Assembly (NCBI GenBank): GCA_025163595.1
Contig: CP104100.1
Location: 620,001-684,000, forward strand
Length of the DNA stretch: 64,000 nt
Source: Phaeobacter sp. G2
GTDB lineage: Bacteria > Pseudomonadota > Alphaproteobacteria > Rhodobacterales > Rhodobacteraceae
Direction of reading: 5' to 3'
How positions within the stretch are numbered: position 1 is the stretch's first letter; each line of letters opens with the position of its first letter. Positions 17,450 to 26,991 of this stretch are shown here, piece after piece. The notes beneath the pieces are model-generated. The model had not been told where the DNA came from. It made no database searches and worked only from the letters and a program-made list of their open reading frames with translations. Position numbers and translations under genes: made by a program.

Positions 17450-19048
17450 TTAGCTGATCGCGGCGGCTTTTACGTCTTCGTCGATATAGGGCAGATACTG
17501 TTCGAAGTTGTTGGAGAACATTTCAACCAGTTTGGCGGCCTGTTTGTCATAGGCGGCCTGATCGTCCCAGGTGCGGCGTGGGTCCAGCAGGACTTCGGCA
17601 ACGCCGGGCACCGAAACAGGCACGTCAAAGCCAAAGTTACTGTCCTTGCGGAACTCGACCTCGGCCAGGGTGCCTTCGAGGGCGGCGGTCAGCAGCCCGC
17701 GTGTGGCGCGGATCGGCATCCGCGAGCCAACGCCGTAGGCGCCACCGGTCCAGCCGGTGTTGACCAACCAGCAGGTTGCCCCATGGGCGGCGATCTTTTC
17801 ACGCAGCAGGTTGCCGTAGACTTCGGGGCGGCGTGGCATGAACGGCGCGCCAAAGCAGGTGGAGAAGGTGGGCTCGGGCTCGGTCACGCCGCGCTCGGTG
17901 CCTGCCACCTTGGAGGTGAAACCAGACAGGAAGTGGTACATCGCCTGCGCCGGGGTCAGACGGGCAATCGGAGGCAGCACACCAAAGGCATCGCAGGTCA
18001 GCATGATGATGTTCTTGGGGTGGCCGCCAAGCGCGGTTTCCGAGGCGTTGGAGATATAGTGCAGCGGATAGGCGCAGCGCATGTTTGCCGTCAGGCTGTC
18101 GTCTTCAAAGTCCAGCTCTTTGGTCTCTTCGTCAAAGACCATGTTTTCGATCACGGTGCCGAACTTTGTGGTGGTCGCGTAGATCTCTGGCTCGGCCTCG
18201 GGGTTGAGGCTGATGGTCTTGGCGTAGCAGCCGCCTTCAAAGTTGAAGGTGCCATTATCGGCCCAGCCGTGCTCATCATCGCCGATCAGAACGCGGTCAG
18301 GGTCAGCAGAAAGCGTGGTCTTGCCGGTGCCGGACAGGCCAAAGAACACGGCGGTGTCGACAGGGTTGCCCTTGGCGTGGTTGGCCGAGCAATGCATCGG
18401 CATGATGCCTTTTTCGGGCAGCAGGTAGTTCAGCAGGGTAAAGACGGATTTTTTGTTTTCACCGGCATATTCGGTGCCACCGATCAGGATCATCTTGCGA
18501 TCAAAGTTCATCGCAATGACGGTCTCGGTACGGCAATCGTGACGCTTGGGGGCGGCCTGGAAGCTGGGGCAGTTGATGACGGTGAAGTCTGCAACAAAAT
18601 CGTTCAGGTCTTCGCGCTCGGGGCGCCGCAACATGGTGCGGATGAACAGCCCGTGCCAGGCCAGCTCGGTGACCATGCGCACATTGATCGAATGCTTGGG
18701 GTCGGCGCCGCCAACCAGATCCTGCACGTGGTAGTCGCCACCTTTCATGTGCTCCAGCATATCGACATAGAGATTGTCGAACCCTTCGGGCGACATCTCG
18801 GCGTTGTTTTCCCACCAGATGGTGTCTTTGACGCTGTCAGATTTGACGACGTGCTTATCCTTGGGGGAGCGACCGGTGAACTTGCCGGTGGTCACAAGGA
18901 ACGCGCCGCCATTGCCCAGGGTGCCTTCGTTGCGCTTTACCGCTGCTTCGACAAGGGCAGGCTCCATGAGGTTGTAATGGACATTGCCCAGACCCTCGAT
19001 ACCTTGATCCTCGAGGCGGAAATTCGGGTTAACCCGTCCAGATGCCAT
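17450..19048 (-). CDS. pckA: Phosphoenolpyruvate carboxykinase (ATP)
   Basis: PckA converts oxaloacetate and ATP to phosphoenolpyruvate and CO2, the first committed step of gluconeogenesis. The kinase-1a P-loop is visible as [16 protein letters not shown], with the metal/ATP motif LIGDDEHGW just after it. The oxaloacetate-binding region [12 protein letters not shown] is near the N-terminus. The 532-residue length from the start at 19048 is standard; an AGGAGAGAG ribosome binding site precedes it. It is divergent from chvI, an arrangement conserved in alphaproteobacteria, where ChvI-type regulators have been linked to pckA expression. Confidence 0.97.
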   Translation of the reverse strand: MASGRVNPNFRLEDQGIEGLGNVHYNLMEPALVEAAVKRNEGTLGNGGAFLVTTGKFTGRSPKDKHVVKSDSVKDTIWWENNAEMSPEGFDNLYVDMLEHMKGGDYHVQDLVGGADPKHSINVRMVTELAWHGLFIRTMLRRPEREDLNDFVADFTVINCPSFQAAPKRHDCRTETVIAMNFDRKMILIGGTEYAGENKKSVFTLLNYLLPEKGIMPMHCSANHAKGNPVDTAVFFGLSGTGKTTLSADPDRVLIGDDEHGWADNGTFNFEGGCYAKTISLNPEAEPEIYATTTKFGTVIENMVFDEETKELDFEDDSLTANMRCAYPLHYISNASETALGGHPKNIIMLTCDAFGVLPPIARLTPAQAMYHFLSGFTSKVAGTERGVTEPEPTFSTCFGAPFMPRRPEVYGNLLREKIAAHGATCWLVNTGWTGGAYGVGSRMPIRATRGLLTAALEGTLAEVEFRKDSNFGFDVPVSVPGVAEVLLDPRRTWDDQAAYDKQAAKLVEMFSNNFEQYLPYIDEDVKAAAIS

Positions 19049-19404
19049 GTGTTCTCTCTCCTGTGCCGGCTTGGTGTGCCGCATAGATTAAAAGCTGCGC
19101 CCCAAAGGCAGATCGGGGCATAGGGTCCGGTATCGACACCGGTGAGGCAGCTCATAACATGACGTTTCCATGACTGAACAGGACGGTTTGGCGCAGTTAG
19201 CGCCATCAAGGCGGAGTTTAGCGCAACCATCTGTCGCGAGGGTGGATCGCTGTTCACTGTTCAGCGGTTGATAAGACATTTTTGCCCTAATTGTGGCCAA
19301 AGAGAGACCTGATTCGCCAATGGGGATTGATTCGTCGCGCAAGACGGGCGATGAAAGGGAAAAAATACTGACAATATAAAAGAGCAGATTTAGGGGCAAA
19401 TCCA
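19049..19404. promoter_or_regulatory. Divergent control region pckA-chvI
   Basis: This 356-base gap must hold promoters for both genes. Two direct copies of GTTTRGCGCA lie at 19186-19195 and 19216-19225, exactly 30 bases apart; the first also sits in a small palindrome GGCGC-AGTTA-GCGCC. An AT-rich stretch near 19358-19385 just before chvI (containing CAATATAAAAG) may be its core promoter. No open frame in the gap looks real. Confidence 0.55.
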
Positions 19405-20109
19405 ATGTCGAAGATTGCTTTGGTGGATGATGACCGCAACATTTTGACTTCTGTGGCGATGACGCTGGAAGCCGAAGGGTTTGAGGTGGAGACCTACAAC
19501 GACGGGCAGGCCGCGCTGGATGCCTTTAACAAGAAGCTGCCTGACATGGCGGTGCTGGACATCAAAATGCCCCGCATGGACGGGATGGATCTGTTGCAGC
19601 GGCTGCGGCAGAAAACCCAGATGCCGGTGATTTTCCTCACCTCCAAAGATGATGAAATCGACGAGGTTCTGGGGCTGCGCATGGGGGCGGATGATTACGT
19701 CAAAAAACCCTTCTCGCAGCGCCTGCTGGTAGAGCGCATCCGCGCATTGTTGCGCCGCCAAGAGGCGCTCAACAGTGATGAGGCCGGAACCGAGGCCCCA
19801 GAGACTAAAGTGATGGACCGGGGTAATCTGCGGATGGACCCGCTGCGTCACGCGGTCAGCTGGAAGGGCAAGGACGTGTCGCTGACGGTGACTGAATTCC
19901 TGTTGTTGCAGGCCCTGGCGCAGCGCCCGGGTTTTGTCAAAAGCCGCGATCAGTTGATGGATGTGGCCTATGACGATCAGGTCTATGTGGATGACCGGAC
20001 AATCGACAGCCATATTAAACGGCTGCGCAAGAAGATGCGGACAGCCGATGGTGACTTTGCAGCGATCGAGACCCTCTACGGGATCGGGTATCGCTATAAT
20101 GAAGAGTAA
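19405..20109 (+). CDS. chvI: Response regulator ChvI
   Basis: An OmpR/PhoB-type regulator of 234 residues. The receiver domain has the acidic pocket VDDDRN (residues 7-12), phospho-acceptor Asp52 in [12 protein letters not shown], Thr79 and Lys101 (YVKKPFS). The C-terminal winged helix contains [17 protein letters not shown] and [16 protein letters not shown], the recognition-helix region. In rhizobia, Brucella and relatives ChvI controls envelope, acid-stress and central-carbon genes including pckA. It starts the chvI-chvG-hprK-rapZ-PTS run and is divergent from pckA. Confidence 0.93.
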   Translation: MSKIALVDDDRNILTSVAMTLEAEGFEVETYNDGQAALDAFNKKLPDMAVLDIKMPRMDGMDLLQRLRQKTQMPVIFLTSKDDEIDEVLGLRMGADDYVKKPFSQRLLVERIRALLRRQEALNSDEAGTEAPETKVMDRGNLRMDPLRHAVSWKGKDVSLTVTEFLLLQALAQRPGFVKSRDQLMDVAYDDQVYVDDRTIDSHIKRLRKKMRTADGDFAAIETLYGIGYRYNEE

Positions 20110-20142
20110 GACCCGCAGTCTTTCCCAGGGGGGCGTGCAACA

Positions 20143-21858
20143 ATGCGTGACACTGGCCTGACACCGAGTCGGCAAGATGGAGATGTGGTTCTGGGCGACG
20201 ATTGGGTCGCACCAGACCAGACCGTTGCGGCCGAAATGCAGGTGAAACGGGCGCGTCGCGGGTTTTTCTCTTTGAAAGGCTCGCCTCTGACGCGAAAGAT
20301 CATCACCTTCAACCTGATTGCTCTGATCATTCTGGTTGCCGGCATTCTCTACCTGAACTCCTCGCGTCAGAGTCTGGTAAAGCAGCGGGCCGGGGCTCTG
20401 GTGGCCGAAGTGTCGTTGATTGCCGATGTTTTTGAAGCGGTGCTGCCCTCCTCGGGGGCTGTCAGCCTGACAACGGGCGATGGCATTGACCCGCTGGACG
20501 TGCTGGAAGGGGTGACCCTGCGCGGCGGGGTCGAAGCCTTTGTCTTTGATACCTCCGGCGTGTTGGTGGCGCAGGTGACCGGGGTCAACCGGCCGGACGC
20601 GTTGAATGCGCTGAACGAGGGCTCCAAGAACCGCACGTTGATTTCCGACGGATTGTCGAGGCTCTGGACGACGTTGGGGGGGGCGTTCCAATCCGAACCT
20701 GTCGAAGGGGGCCCCATCAAGCCGCTGCGTGATCAGCTGCAGAGCCTAGTGCGACAGTCCTTGACCGAAGGGGCCAAGATCGAAGTGGTCGGAGAGACCA
20801 GCGGCGGAACGGTTCTGTCGGCAGTGGCACCGATCCTCAGCAATGGCACCGCCATCGGGGTCGTCGCGCTGGCCTCGCCCTCCGGTGAAATCGACGCCCT
20901 GGTACGCGGCGAACGCGAACGGGTTTTGCAAATCTTCATTATTGCCCTGTTGGTTTCTGTCGGGCTGAGCCTGGTGTTGGCCTCGACCATCGCCAATCCG
21001 CTGGCGGATCTGGCTGAGGCTGCCGAGCTGGGCCGCGAACGGAATTCTCGCAAGGCTCATGCGGGTCGTGTTCGTATTCCCGACCTGTCAGCGCGCCCCG
21101 ATGAGATCGGCCGGTTAAGCCGGGCGCTGCGCGGTATGGTCACGGCGTTGTATAGTCGGATCGACAGCAACGAACAGTTTGCAGCCGATGTGGCCCATGA
21201 AATCAAAAACCCGCTGGCCAGTCTGCAATCTGCCGTCGGCACCCTGCGGATGGTCAAACGTGAAGATCAGCGCGAAAAGCTGATGGAGGTCATCGAACAT
21301 GATGTGCGCCGCCTGGACCGCTTGGTGAGCGACATCTCCAATGCGTCGCGTCTGGATGCCGAGCTGGTGAAAGAGGAAGAGGACGAATTCGATCTCTTGC
21401 AGATGCTCACCAATCTCAATCAGTATCTTGGCGAAGACGCACGGGCCAAGCAGATCGACTATATCACCGATCTGCCCCAGCGCCCGGTGATGATCCAGGG
21501 CCTGGAGGCGCGTCTGGCGCAGGTCTTTGTCAATCTGATCACCAATGCGATCTCCTTTTGTGAAGAAGGCGATGCGATCCGCGTCTGGGCCCGCCGCCGC
21601 GACAACAGGGTGCTGATCGTGGTCGAAGACACTGGCCCCGGCATTCCCGAACAGGCGCTGGCAAAGATCTTCAAACGGTTCTACTCGCAACGCCCCGATG
21701 AGCATTTTGGCAATAACTCCGGCCTTGGGCTGGCGATTTCCAAACAGATCGTCGAAGCCCATGGGGGTGTGGTCTGGGCCGAAAACATCCGACCCACCGA
21801 GGCCGATGTCACCTCTGAACCATTGGGCGCACGATTTGTTGTTGGCCTGCCCGTCTGA
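20143..21858 (+). CDS. chvG: Sensor histidine kinase ChvG
   Basis: The 571-residue partner kinase of ChvI. A long cytoplasmic N-terminus (about 50 residues) precedes the first membrane helix (IITFNLIALIILVAGILYL), then a periplasmic sensor of about 200 residues, a second helix (IFIIALLVSVGLSLVLASTI), HAMP, and the HisKA box ADVAHEIKNPLASLQ with the phospho-His. The ATPase part has LITNAISFCEEG, VEDTGPGIP and GLGLAISKQIVEAHGG. The gene lies 33 bases after chvI. Homologues respond to envelope or acid stress; the signal here is not known. Confidence 0.92.
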   Translation: MRDTGLTPSRQDGDVVLGDDWVAPDQTVAAEMQVKRARRGFFSLKGSPLTRKIITFNLIALIILVAGILYLNSSRQSLVKQRAGALVAEVSLIADVFEAVLPSSGAVSLTTGDGIDPLDVLEGVTLRGGVEAFVFDTSGVLVAQVTGVNRPDALNALNEGSKNRTLISDGLSRLWTTLGGAFQSEPVEGGPIKPLRDQLQSLVRQSLTEGAKIEVVGETSGGTVLSAVAPILSNGTAIGVVALASPSGEIDALVRGERERVLQIFIIALLVSVGLSLVLASTIANPLADLAEAAELGRERNSRKAHAGRVRIPDLSARPDEIGRLSRALRGMVTALYSRIDSNEQFAADVAHEIKNPLASLQSAVGTLRMVKREDQREKLMEVIEHDVRRLDRLVSDISNASRLDAELVKEEEDEFDLLQMLTNLNQYLGEDARAKQIDYITDLPQRPVMIQGLEARLAQVFVNLITNAISFCEEGDAIRVWARRRDNRVLIVVEDTGPGIPEQALAKIFKRFYSQRPDEHFGNNSGLGLAISKQIVEAHGGVVWAENIRPTEADVTSEPLGARFVVGLPV

Positions 21859-21864
21859 GCTGTG

Positions 21865-22323
21865 ATGGCACCGGTCGAACCCTGCCTCTCTCTGCACGCC
21901 AGTTGTGTGACATGGGGCGCGCGCGGGCTGTTGATCCGGGGCGCGTCTGGCAGCGGAAAATCCGCCCTTGCTTTGCAGTTGATGGCCTATGGGGCGGATC
22001 TGGTGGCGGATGACCAGGTGCAGATCTGGCAGCAGGGGCGGGACGTCTGGGCCAGATCTCCGGCAGCTGAGGGCCTTATTGAGGCGCGATTTGTTGGGAT
22101 TTTGACCGTTGCCGCCGCCAAAGAGACCGCGATCTGCGCGATCGTCGACTTGGATCAGGTGGAGACCGAGCGCCTGCCTCCCAAACGGCACCAGGCGCTG
22201 CTGGGGCAGCAGATCCAGGTGTTTCATCGCGGAGAGTGCAGCCATTTCGCAGCAGCCCTGATACAGTTTCTCAAATCGGGCGCTTTGGATCCCGATGCCA
22301 AGCTTTCTGATGCAAACCCCTGA
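21865..22323 (+). CDS. hprK: HPr kinase/phosphorylase, short alphaproteobacterial form
   Basis: HprK phosphorylates Ser46 of HPr. This 152-residue version lacks the N-terminal domain of the Gram-positive enzyme and begins almost at the catalytic core. The Walker A motif RGASGSGKSALALQLM is at about residues 25-40 and is followed by GADLVADDQVQIW with acidic residues, then EARFVGILTV. A GTG three bases before the chosen ATG is an alternative start. Six bases separate it from chvG and 14 from rapZ, so it belongs to the same operon. The phosphorylase side activity is uncertain in the short form. Confidence 0.9.
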   Translation: MAPVEPCLSLHASCVTWGARGLLIRGASGSGKSALALQLMAYGADLVADDQVQIWQQGRDVWARSPAAEGLIEARFVGILTVAAAKETAICAIVDLDQVETERLPPKRHQALLGQQIQVFHRGECSHFAAALIQFLKSGALDPDAKLSDANP

Positions 22324-22337
22324 CTGGCGGAACACCA

Positions 22338-23198
22338 ATGCCTGAACCCAAGGTGACCCCGATTGTACTGGTAACTGGGCCTTCGGGCGCCGGGCGTACA
22401 ACTGCGATTAACGTGCTCGAAGATCTTGGCTATGAGGCCATTGATAACCTTCCTCTGCGGCTGTTGCCGGGGCTGGTTTCAGCGGCGGACGGTGCGGGGC
22501 CGATGGCTCTGGGGCTGGACAGTCGCAACCGGGATTTTTCCCCGGCAGCGCTGTTGGAAGTCATTGATATGCTGGAAGCGCGTGAGGGCTGTGATCTGTC
22601 GGTGCTCTATCTGGATGCCCGTCCTGAGGTGCTGTTGCGGCGCTATTCGGAAACCCGGCGACGCCATCCGCTGTCGCCGGGGGAAACGCCTGAACTGGGG
22701 GTGCAACGAGAGCTGAGCCTGATGGGGTCGATCCGCGACAGGGCCAGCCTGTTGCTGGAGACTTCGGATATGAATGTGCATCAGCTCAAGGCGGAGATCG
22801 AGCATCTCTTTGTTCCCACAGGCCGCAACCTGGCGCTGTCGATCCAGAGCTTTTCCTATAAACGCGGGGTGCCGCGCAGTGTTGATATGGTGTTTGACTG
22901 CCGGTTTCTGAACAACCCCTACTGGGATCCGAGCCTGCGGGGGCAGGATGGGCGCGATGGCTCTGTGCAGGCGCATGTGCAGGCGGATCCGCGCTATGAG
23001 GGCTTCTTTGCGCGGGTGCTGGACATCACCCAGTTTTTGCTTCCGGCCTACCGCGAGGAGGGGAAATCGCATCTGTCGATCGCCTTTGGCTGTACGGGCG
23101 GGCAACATCGCTCGGTGACCTTGGCAGAAACCCTTGCAAAAGCCCTTGCAGAACGGGGCCAGCAGGTGTCAATTAGACACCGCGAGCTGCAAAGCTAG
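22338..23198 (+). CDS. rapZ: RNase adapter protein RapZ (YvcJ family)
   Basis: The 286-residue protein has an N-terminal P-loop domain and a C-terminal domain that in E. coli binds the sRNA GlmZ and recruits RNase E. The P-loop reads [20 protein letters not shown], with Arg at the position where the usual Walker A Lys stands. The C-terminal part shows [32 protein letters not shown] and the cysteine-containing [13 protein letters not shown], all family hallmarks. Linkage to hprK and PTS genes is standard in alphaproteobacteria. Whether it regulates GlmS here is not shown; it may act in PTS or nucleotide sensing. Confidence 0.92.
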   Translation: MPEPKVTPIVLVTGPSGAGRTTAINVLEDLGYEAIDNLPLRLLPGLVSAADGAGPMALGLDSRNRDFSPAALLEVIDMLEAREGCDLSVLYLDARPEVLLRRYSETRRRHPLSPGETPELGVQRELSLMGSIRDRASLLLETSDMNVHQLKAEIEHLFVPTGRNLALSIQSFSYKRGVPRSVDMVFDCRFLNNPYWDPSLRGQDGRDGSVQAHVQADPRYEGFFARVLDITQFLLPAYREEGKSHLSIAFGCTGGQHRSVTLAETLAKALAERGQQVSIRHRELQS

Positions 23199-23219
23199 CA
23201 GGGATACGGAGTTACAGGA

Positions 23220-23627
23220 TTGATCGGGATCGTGATCGTGGCACATGGCGGGCTGGCCGGGGAATACCTGGCCGCGGTCGAGCATGTCGTAGGGCCTCAG
23301 CCCAACCTTTTGTCCATTGCCATCGCACCTGATGATGACCGTGAAGACAAGCAGCGCGAAATCTGCGCGGCAGCGGACCAGGTGGATACTGGTGACGGCG
23401 TTGTCGTGGTGACGGATCTCTATGGTGGATCGCCCTCGAACCTCAGTTTGCGGGCCTGTAAACCTTCTGGCAGGCGCATATTGTACGGAGCAAATCTGCC
23501 GCTTTTGATCAAGCTCACCAAATCCCGAGATCTTGTGGTGGGGGAAGCCGTACGCCACGCGATGGAAGCGGGGCGTAAGTATATTAATTCTCTAAACATC
23601 AATCCCGACGGGGAGCAGGCGCAATAA
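23220..23627 (+). CDS. PTS EIIA component, mannose family
   Basis: A free-standing EIIA-Man domain of 135 residues. The phospho-accepting His is His9 in GIVIVAHGGLAGEYL, and the DLYGGSPSNLSLRA stretch is the other family hallmark. No EIIB or EIIC permease gene follows, so this belongs to the incomplete, regulatory PTS of alphaproteobacteria in which EIIA output controls other proteins rather than sugar uptake. The start is TTG at 23220 with GGAG upstream. It ends directly against the ptsH start codon. Confidence 0.9.
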   Translation: MIGIVIVAHGGLAGEYLAAVEHVVGPQPNLLSIAIAPDDDREDKQREICAAADQVDTGDGVVVVTDLYGGSPSNLSLRACKPSGRRILYGANLPLLIKLTKSRDLVVGEAVRHAMEAGRKYINSLNINPDGEQAQ

Positions 23628-23897
23628 ATGGCTTTGAAGACATTAAAAATCGTAAATGAAAAGGGGCTGCATGCCCGTGCCTCCGCCAAACTGGTAGAGG
23701 TTGTCGAAGGCTTTGACGCAACGGCTGAGGTCTCAAAAGACGGAATGTCTGCCTCTGGGGACAGTATCATGGGGCTTTTGATGTTGGCAGCCTCGAAAGG
23801 AACGACTATTGACGTCGAGACTTCGGGGCCGGATGCTGGTGCTCTGGCTGATGCGGTAGAGGCCCTGGTGGCTGACAAATTCGGCGAGGGGTTCTAA
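23628..23897 (+). CDS. ptsH: Phosphocarrier protein HPr
   Basis: HPr carries phosphate from EI to EIIA. The 89-residue protein has the catalytic His15 in NEKGLHARASAKLV and the regulatory Ser46 in ASGDSIMGLLML, so both the PTS and the HprK phosphorylation sites are kept. It begins on the base after the EIIA stop, implying tight coupling. EI (ptsP/ptsI) is not in this window. The acyltransferase gene 33 bases downstream may be read from the same transcript. Confidence 0.95.
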   Translation: MALKTLKIVNEKGLHARASAKLVEVVEGFDATAEVSKDGMSASGDSIMGLLMLAASKGTTIDVETSGPDAGALADAVEALVADKFGEGF

Positions 23898-23930
23898 ACT
23901 CGGCTTCCCTCAATTGACAGGAATGGCACG

Positions 23931-24824
23931 GTGGCGGATACGGCACATGAGCAGAACACCGGTGTTGCACCGGAGAGCAAAAAGGACATCGGTGAGGTCT
24001 ATGACCGCCGCACCCTGACCTATGCCAATTCTTTTGATGATCGTTGGACCTCTTTGGCCATCAAAGCCATCGAGTGGGTGACCGGCAAGCTGACCATTCT
24101 GCGCATGGTCAAAAAGTTCGAAAATCAAAACGCGGAATATCGCGGTCAGAAGTTCTGGCGCGGGGCGCTCAATATCATGGGCATCGATCTGATGACCCCG
24201 GAAGAGCAGATCAAACGCATCCCCAGCGATGGCCCGGTGGTGATTGTCGCCAATCACCCCCATGGCATGGTGGACGGCATGATCTTTGCCGATCTGATCG
24301 GTCGGGTGCGCCAGGATTACCGGATTTTGACCCGGTCAGTGCTGACTGGTCTCGATGAGGCTGCGACCTCCTTTATGATTCCGGTGCCCTTTCCACATGA
24401 CCCGGATGCGCAAAAGAAAATGGTCGAGATGCGCGCCAAGACCATGACCCATCTAAAAGCCGGCGGGGTTGTGGCGCTGTTCCCGTCGGGAGTGGTGATG
24501 TCATCCGAGACCTGGTTTGGTCCTGCGATCGAGCAGGAATGGAATGTCTTTACCGCGCAGCTGATCCGCCGCTCTGGCGCCCGGGTGGTGCCGATCTTTT
24601 TCCCCGGGCGCAATTCACGCAGCTATCAGATCGCCAATAAGATCTCGCCGATCTTACGGCAGGGGCTGCTGTTGCATGAGATTGTGCGCTCTTGCAACAA
24701 GCCCCAGGCGCCAGTCGTGGGTGAGGCTTTGACCGAGGAACAGATGCAGCGGCTGCAAAGCGATCCGCGTGGGTTCATGGCCTGGCTGCGAGAGTATACG
24801 CTGGATCTTGGTCAAAAGAGCTGA
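23931..24824 (+). CDS. Lysophospholipid acyltransferase-like protein
   Basis: The 297-residue protein contains the glycerolipid acyltransferase signature VVIVANHPHGMVDGMIFADL (His...Asp catalytic pair) and a downstream block LKAGGVVALFPSGVVMSS, corresponding to the second conserved acyltransferase motif, then VPIFFPGRNSRSY. This subclass resembles PlsC-like enzymes of the ornithine-lipid and phospholipid type, but the exact substrate is not certain. The start is GTG at 23931. It follows ptsH by 33 bases, so it may be part of the same transcript. Confidence 0.75.
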   Translation: MADTAHEQNTGVAPESKKDIGEVYDRRTLTYANSFDDRWTSLAIKAIEWVTGKLTILRMVKKFENQNAEYRGQKFWRGALNIMGIDLMTPEEQIKRIPSDGPVVIVANHPHGMVDGMIFADLIGRVRQDYRILTRSVLTGLDEAATSFMIPVPFPHDPDAQKKMVEMRAKTMTHLKAGGVVALFPSGVVMSSETWFGPAIEQEWNVFTAQLIRRSGARVVPIFFPGRNSRSYQIANKISPILRQGLLLHEIVRSCNKPQAPVVGEALTEEQMQRLQSDPRGFMAWLREYTLDLGQKS

Positions 24825-25067
24825 GCTCATAGAGCTTAGTCTGTCTTTGCCGGGGGCCTTTCAGCTTCTGAGTCACCAAAGCAGCAACGTCAAAGCCCCC
24901 ATAGCCTGATCCCTGCGTGACAGCGGCTTGGCCCTGTCCCAAGCAAAATGACGGTGTCCACGCCCAAAGGGCGCGGAGCCTCCGCAATTTGGCTTGTGCC
25001 CTGTCCGCGCCGCCGTCCTGCGAGTGTCAGGCGATGAGGGCTCCGAAGCAGCAGCTCAGGCGGGGGA

Positions 25068-25943
25068 TTAGCGGGTTGGAACGGGGGTTTCACCGCGATA
25101 GTCATAGAACCCGCGTTGGGTTTTGCGCCCCAGCCAGCCTGCTTCGACATATTTGGTGAGCAGTGGGCAGGGCCGGTATTTGGTATCGGCCAGACCTTCG
25201 TGCAGGACGTTCATAATGGCAAGGCAGGTGTCCAGGCCGATGAAGTCAGCCAGTTCCAGCGGGCCCATCGGGTGGTTGGCGCCAAGTTTCATCGACTCAT
25301 CGATAGATTTGACCGAACCAACGCCTTCGTAAAGCGTATAGACCGCCTCGTTGATCATCGGCATCAGGATGCGGTTGACGATAAAGGCCGGGAAATCTTC
25401 GGCGCTGGCCGCAGTTTTGTCGAGGCGTTCAACCACAGTCCTGCAGCTGGCAAAGGTCTCTTCATCGGTGGCAATGCCGCGGATCAGTTCCACCAGTTGC
25501 ATCACGGGCACCGGGTTCATGAAATGAAAGCCCATGAAGCGTTCGGGGCGATCCGTCCGGCTGGCCAGGCGGGTAATCGAAATGGATGAGGTGTTGGAGG
25601 TGAGAATCGTATGCGGCAGCAAATGCGGCTGCAGGTCCTCAAAAATCGCCTGCTTGACGGTTTCACGCTCGGTTGCGGCCTCGATCACCAGATCGGTGGC
25701 GCCGACGTCCGCCAGTGTCAGCGTTGTGGTGATCCGGGCCAGAGCCTCGGTGACATCTGTTTCGGAGATTTTTCCACGGCTGGCCTGACGCGCCATGTTT
25801 TTGTGAATCGCGCTAACCGCAGCATCCAGAGATTGCTGGTTAATGTCATTCAAAACAACATCATAGCCTGCCAATGCGGTGACATGTGCAATGCCATTTC
25901 CCATCTGGCCCGCGCCAATGATGCCGATCTTTTTGATATCCAT
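25068..25943 (-). CDS. 3-hydroxybutyryl-CoA dehydrogenase
   Basis: A 291-residue NAD(P)-dependent 3-hydroxyacyl-CoA dehydrogenase. The Rossmann motif KIGIIGAGQMGNGIAHVTAL opens the protein; the catalytic His region GFHFMNPVPVMQLVELI and the following FPAFIVNRILMPMINEAV and GANHPMGPLELADFIGLDT are standard for the short-chain (Hbd/PaaH-like) form. It can interconvert acetoacetyl-CoA and 3-hydroxybutyryl-CoA in polyhydroxybutyrate/ethylmalonyl-CoA metabolism or in fatty-acid oxidation. The start at 25943 has GGGAG upstream. The 243-base gap downstream (24825-25067) shows no gene or clear terminator. Confidence 0.88.
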   Translation of the reverse strand: MDIKKIGIIGAGQMGNGIAHVTALAGYDVVLNDINQQSLDAAVSAIHKNMARQASRGKISETDVTEALARITTTLTLADVGATDLVIEAATERETVKQAIFEDLQPHLLPHTILTSNTSSISITRLASRTDRPERFMGFHFMNPVPVMQLVELIRGIATDEETFASCRTVVERLDKTAASAEDFPAFIVNRILMPMINEAVYTLYEGVGSVKSIDESMKLGANHPMGPLELADFIGLDTCLAIMNVLHEGLADTKYRPCPLLTKYVEAGWLGRKTQRGFYDYRGETPVPTR

Positions 25944-26045
25944 GCCAGTGGCTCCCAGTTTGCCTGCTTGGCAACCTTATCGGTGGCCTTGGGGCAGACA
26001 CAAGGCTGCACGCCTGGAATTTTAGGTGAAATTTAACTTTAGGGA

Positions 26046-26054
26046 ATTTGCAAT
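26046..26054. promoter_or_regulatory. TTGCAA-centred motif between the hydroxyacyl-CoA dehydrogenase and DUF6473 genes
   Basis: ATTTGCAAT, with the palindromic core TTGCAA at 26048-26053, lies about 100 bases upstream of the dehydrogenase start and about 50 upstream of the divergent DUF6473 start. A related TTGCC-N5-GGCAA is at 25960-25974. Assigned only by resemblance to motifs upstream of etfB and mcd. Confidence 0.3.
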
Positions 26055-26100
26055 CTTTCGCCCCCAAAGTGATCCTTGGGTGAATAAAACGGTGGGAACT

Positions 26101-26916
26101 ATGAGCTACGAAGCCAAAAGCGCAGGTGCGCTTTCGGGTGGAACGTGCTGCTATGCGGGATCACGCTTGCCAGTACGTGGCCCCCAAAGAGAATTAGACA
26201 GTCCATATATCGCTTTTCTTGGTGGGACAGAGGTATTTGGACGGTTTGTGAAGACTCCCTTTTCAGACGTTAGCGAATCTTTGTTAAAAACACCCTGTGT
26301 CAATCTGGCTGCGGTGAACGCAGGGTTGGACACCTTTGCCAGCGACAAGGTGCTGATGGAGGTTGCGCGGGGGGCGGACCTCTCTGTGGTGCAGGTGTTG
26401 GGGGCGCAGAATGTCTCAAACCGCTATTACCGGGTGCATCCACGGCGCAATGACCGCTTTTTGCAGGCGCAGCCTGCGCTCAAGACGCTGTTCCCTGAGG
26501 TGGACTATACCGAGTTCCACTTTAACAAACATTTGCTCACCACCCTGCAAGCGCTTTCTGAGGAGCGGTTTGCAGAGGTGCGTCGGCATCTTCAAGACAC
26601 CTGGGTTGATCGCATGGCGCAGGTGATTGCGACACTGGAAGGGCGGGTTGTGCTGCTCTGGGTGCGCTATCGTCTGAAAGGCAATGCTACCTTCAACCAC
26701 GAGCCGGTGCTGGTGGAGAACAGCATGATCCAGGCGCTGCAGGACCGCACCAAAGGCGTGGTGGAGGTCGATGTGGCGCCCGCTGGTCTGTTGGATGATT
26801 TTGACGGGATGACTATGGGCGCGCTGGACTTTCCTGCGGCCCAGCACATGTTGGGCCCCAATGAACACGCGCGCATTGGCTGCGCCCTGGCTGAGAAGCT
26901 GCAGAGCCTGCGCTGA
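26101..26916 (+). CDS. DUF6473 family protein
   Basis: I recognise this 271-residue protein as DUF6473, a Rhodobacteraceae-centred family. Marks are the N-terminal CCYAGSRLPVRGPQRELDSP, then IAFLGGTEVFGRFVKTPF, CVNLAAVNAGLDTFASD and VLGAQNVSNRYYRVHPRRND. The glycine-rich GGTE block followed by an NxG block resembles the layout of SGNH hydrolases, but I cannot show catalytic residues. There is no signal peptide. Two upstream in-frame starts (26026, 26083) are ignored because conservation begins at MSYEAKSAG. It is divergent from the dehydrogenase. Function unknown. Confidence 0.75.
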   Translation: MSYEAKSAGALSGGTCCYAGSRLPVRGPQRELDSPYIAFLGGTEVFGRFVKTPFSDVSESLLKTPCVNLAAVNAGLDTFASDKVLMEVARGADLSVVQVLGAQNVSNRYYRVHPRRNDRFLQAQPALKTLFPEVDYTEFHFNKHLLTTLQALSEERFAEVRRHLQDTWVDRMAQVIATLEGRVVLLWVRYRLKGNATFNHEPVLVENSMIQALQDRTKGVVEVDVAPAGLLDDFDGMTMGALDFPAAQHMLGPNEHARIGCALAEKLQSLR

Positions 26917-26991
26917 TCTCTGGAGCGCGGGTGCTGATAGCAGCGGGCGACATCGGTGGGTGACAGGGGCCGGGTTTCAGAACATGCAAAC

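Noticed and set aside
17438..19123. Plus-strand open frame of about 560 codons opposite pckA
   Set aside because: It covers exactly pckA, whose P-loop and length are unambiguous, and the antisense product lacks motifs.
24825..25067. Possible gene or RNA in the gap after the acyltransferase
   Set aside because: Only short frames without motif or ribosome binding site and weak stems are present; nothing supportable.
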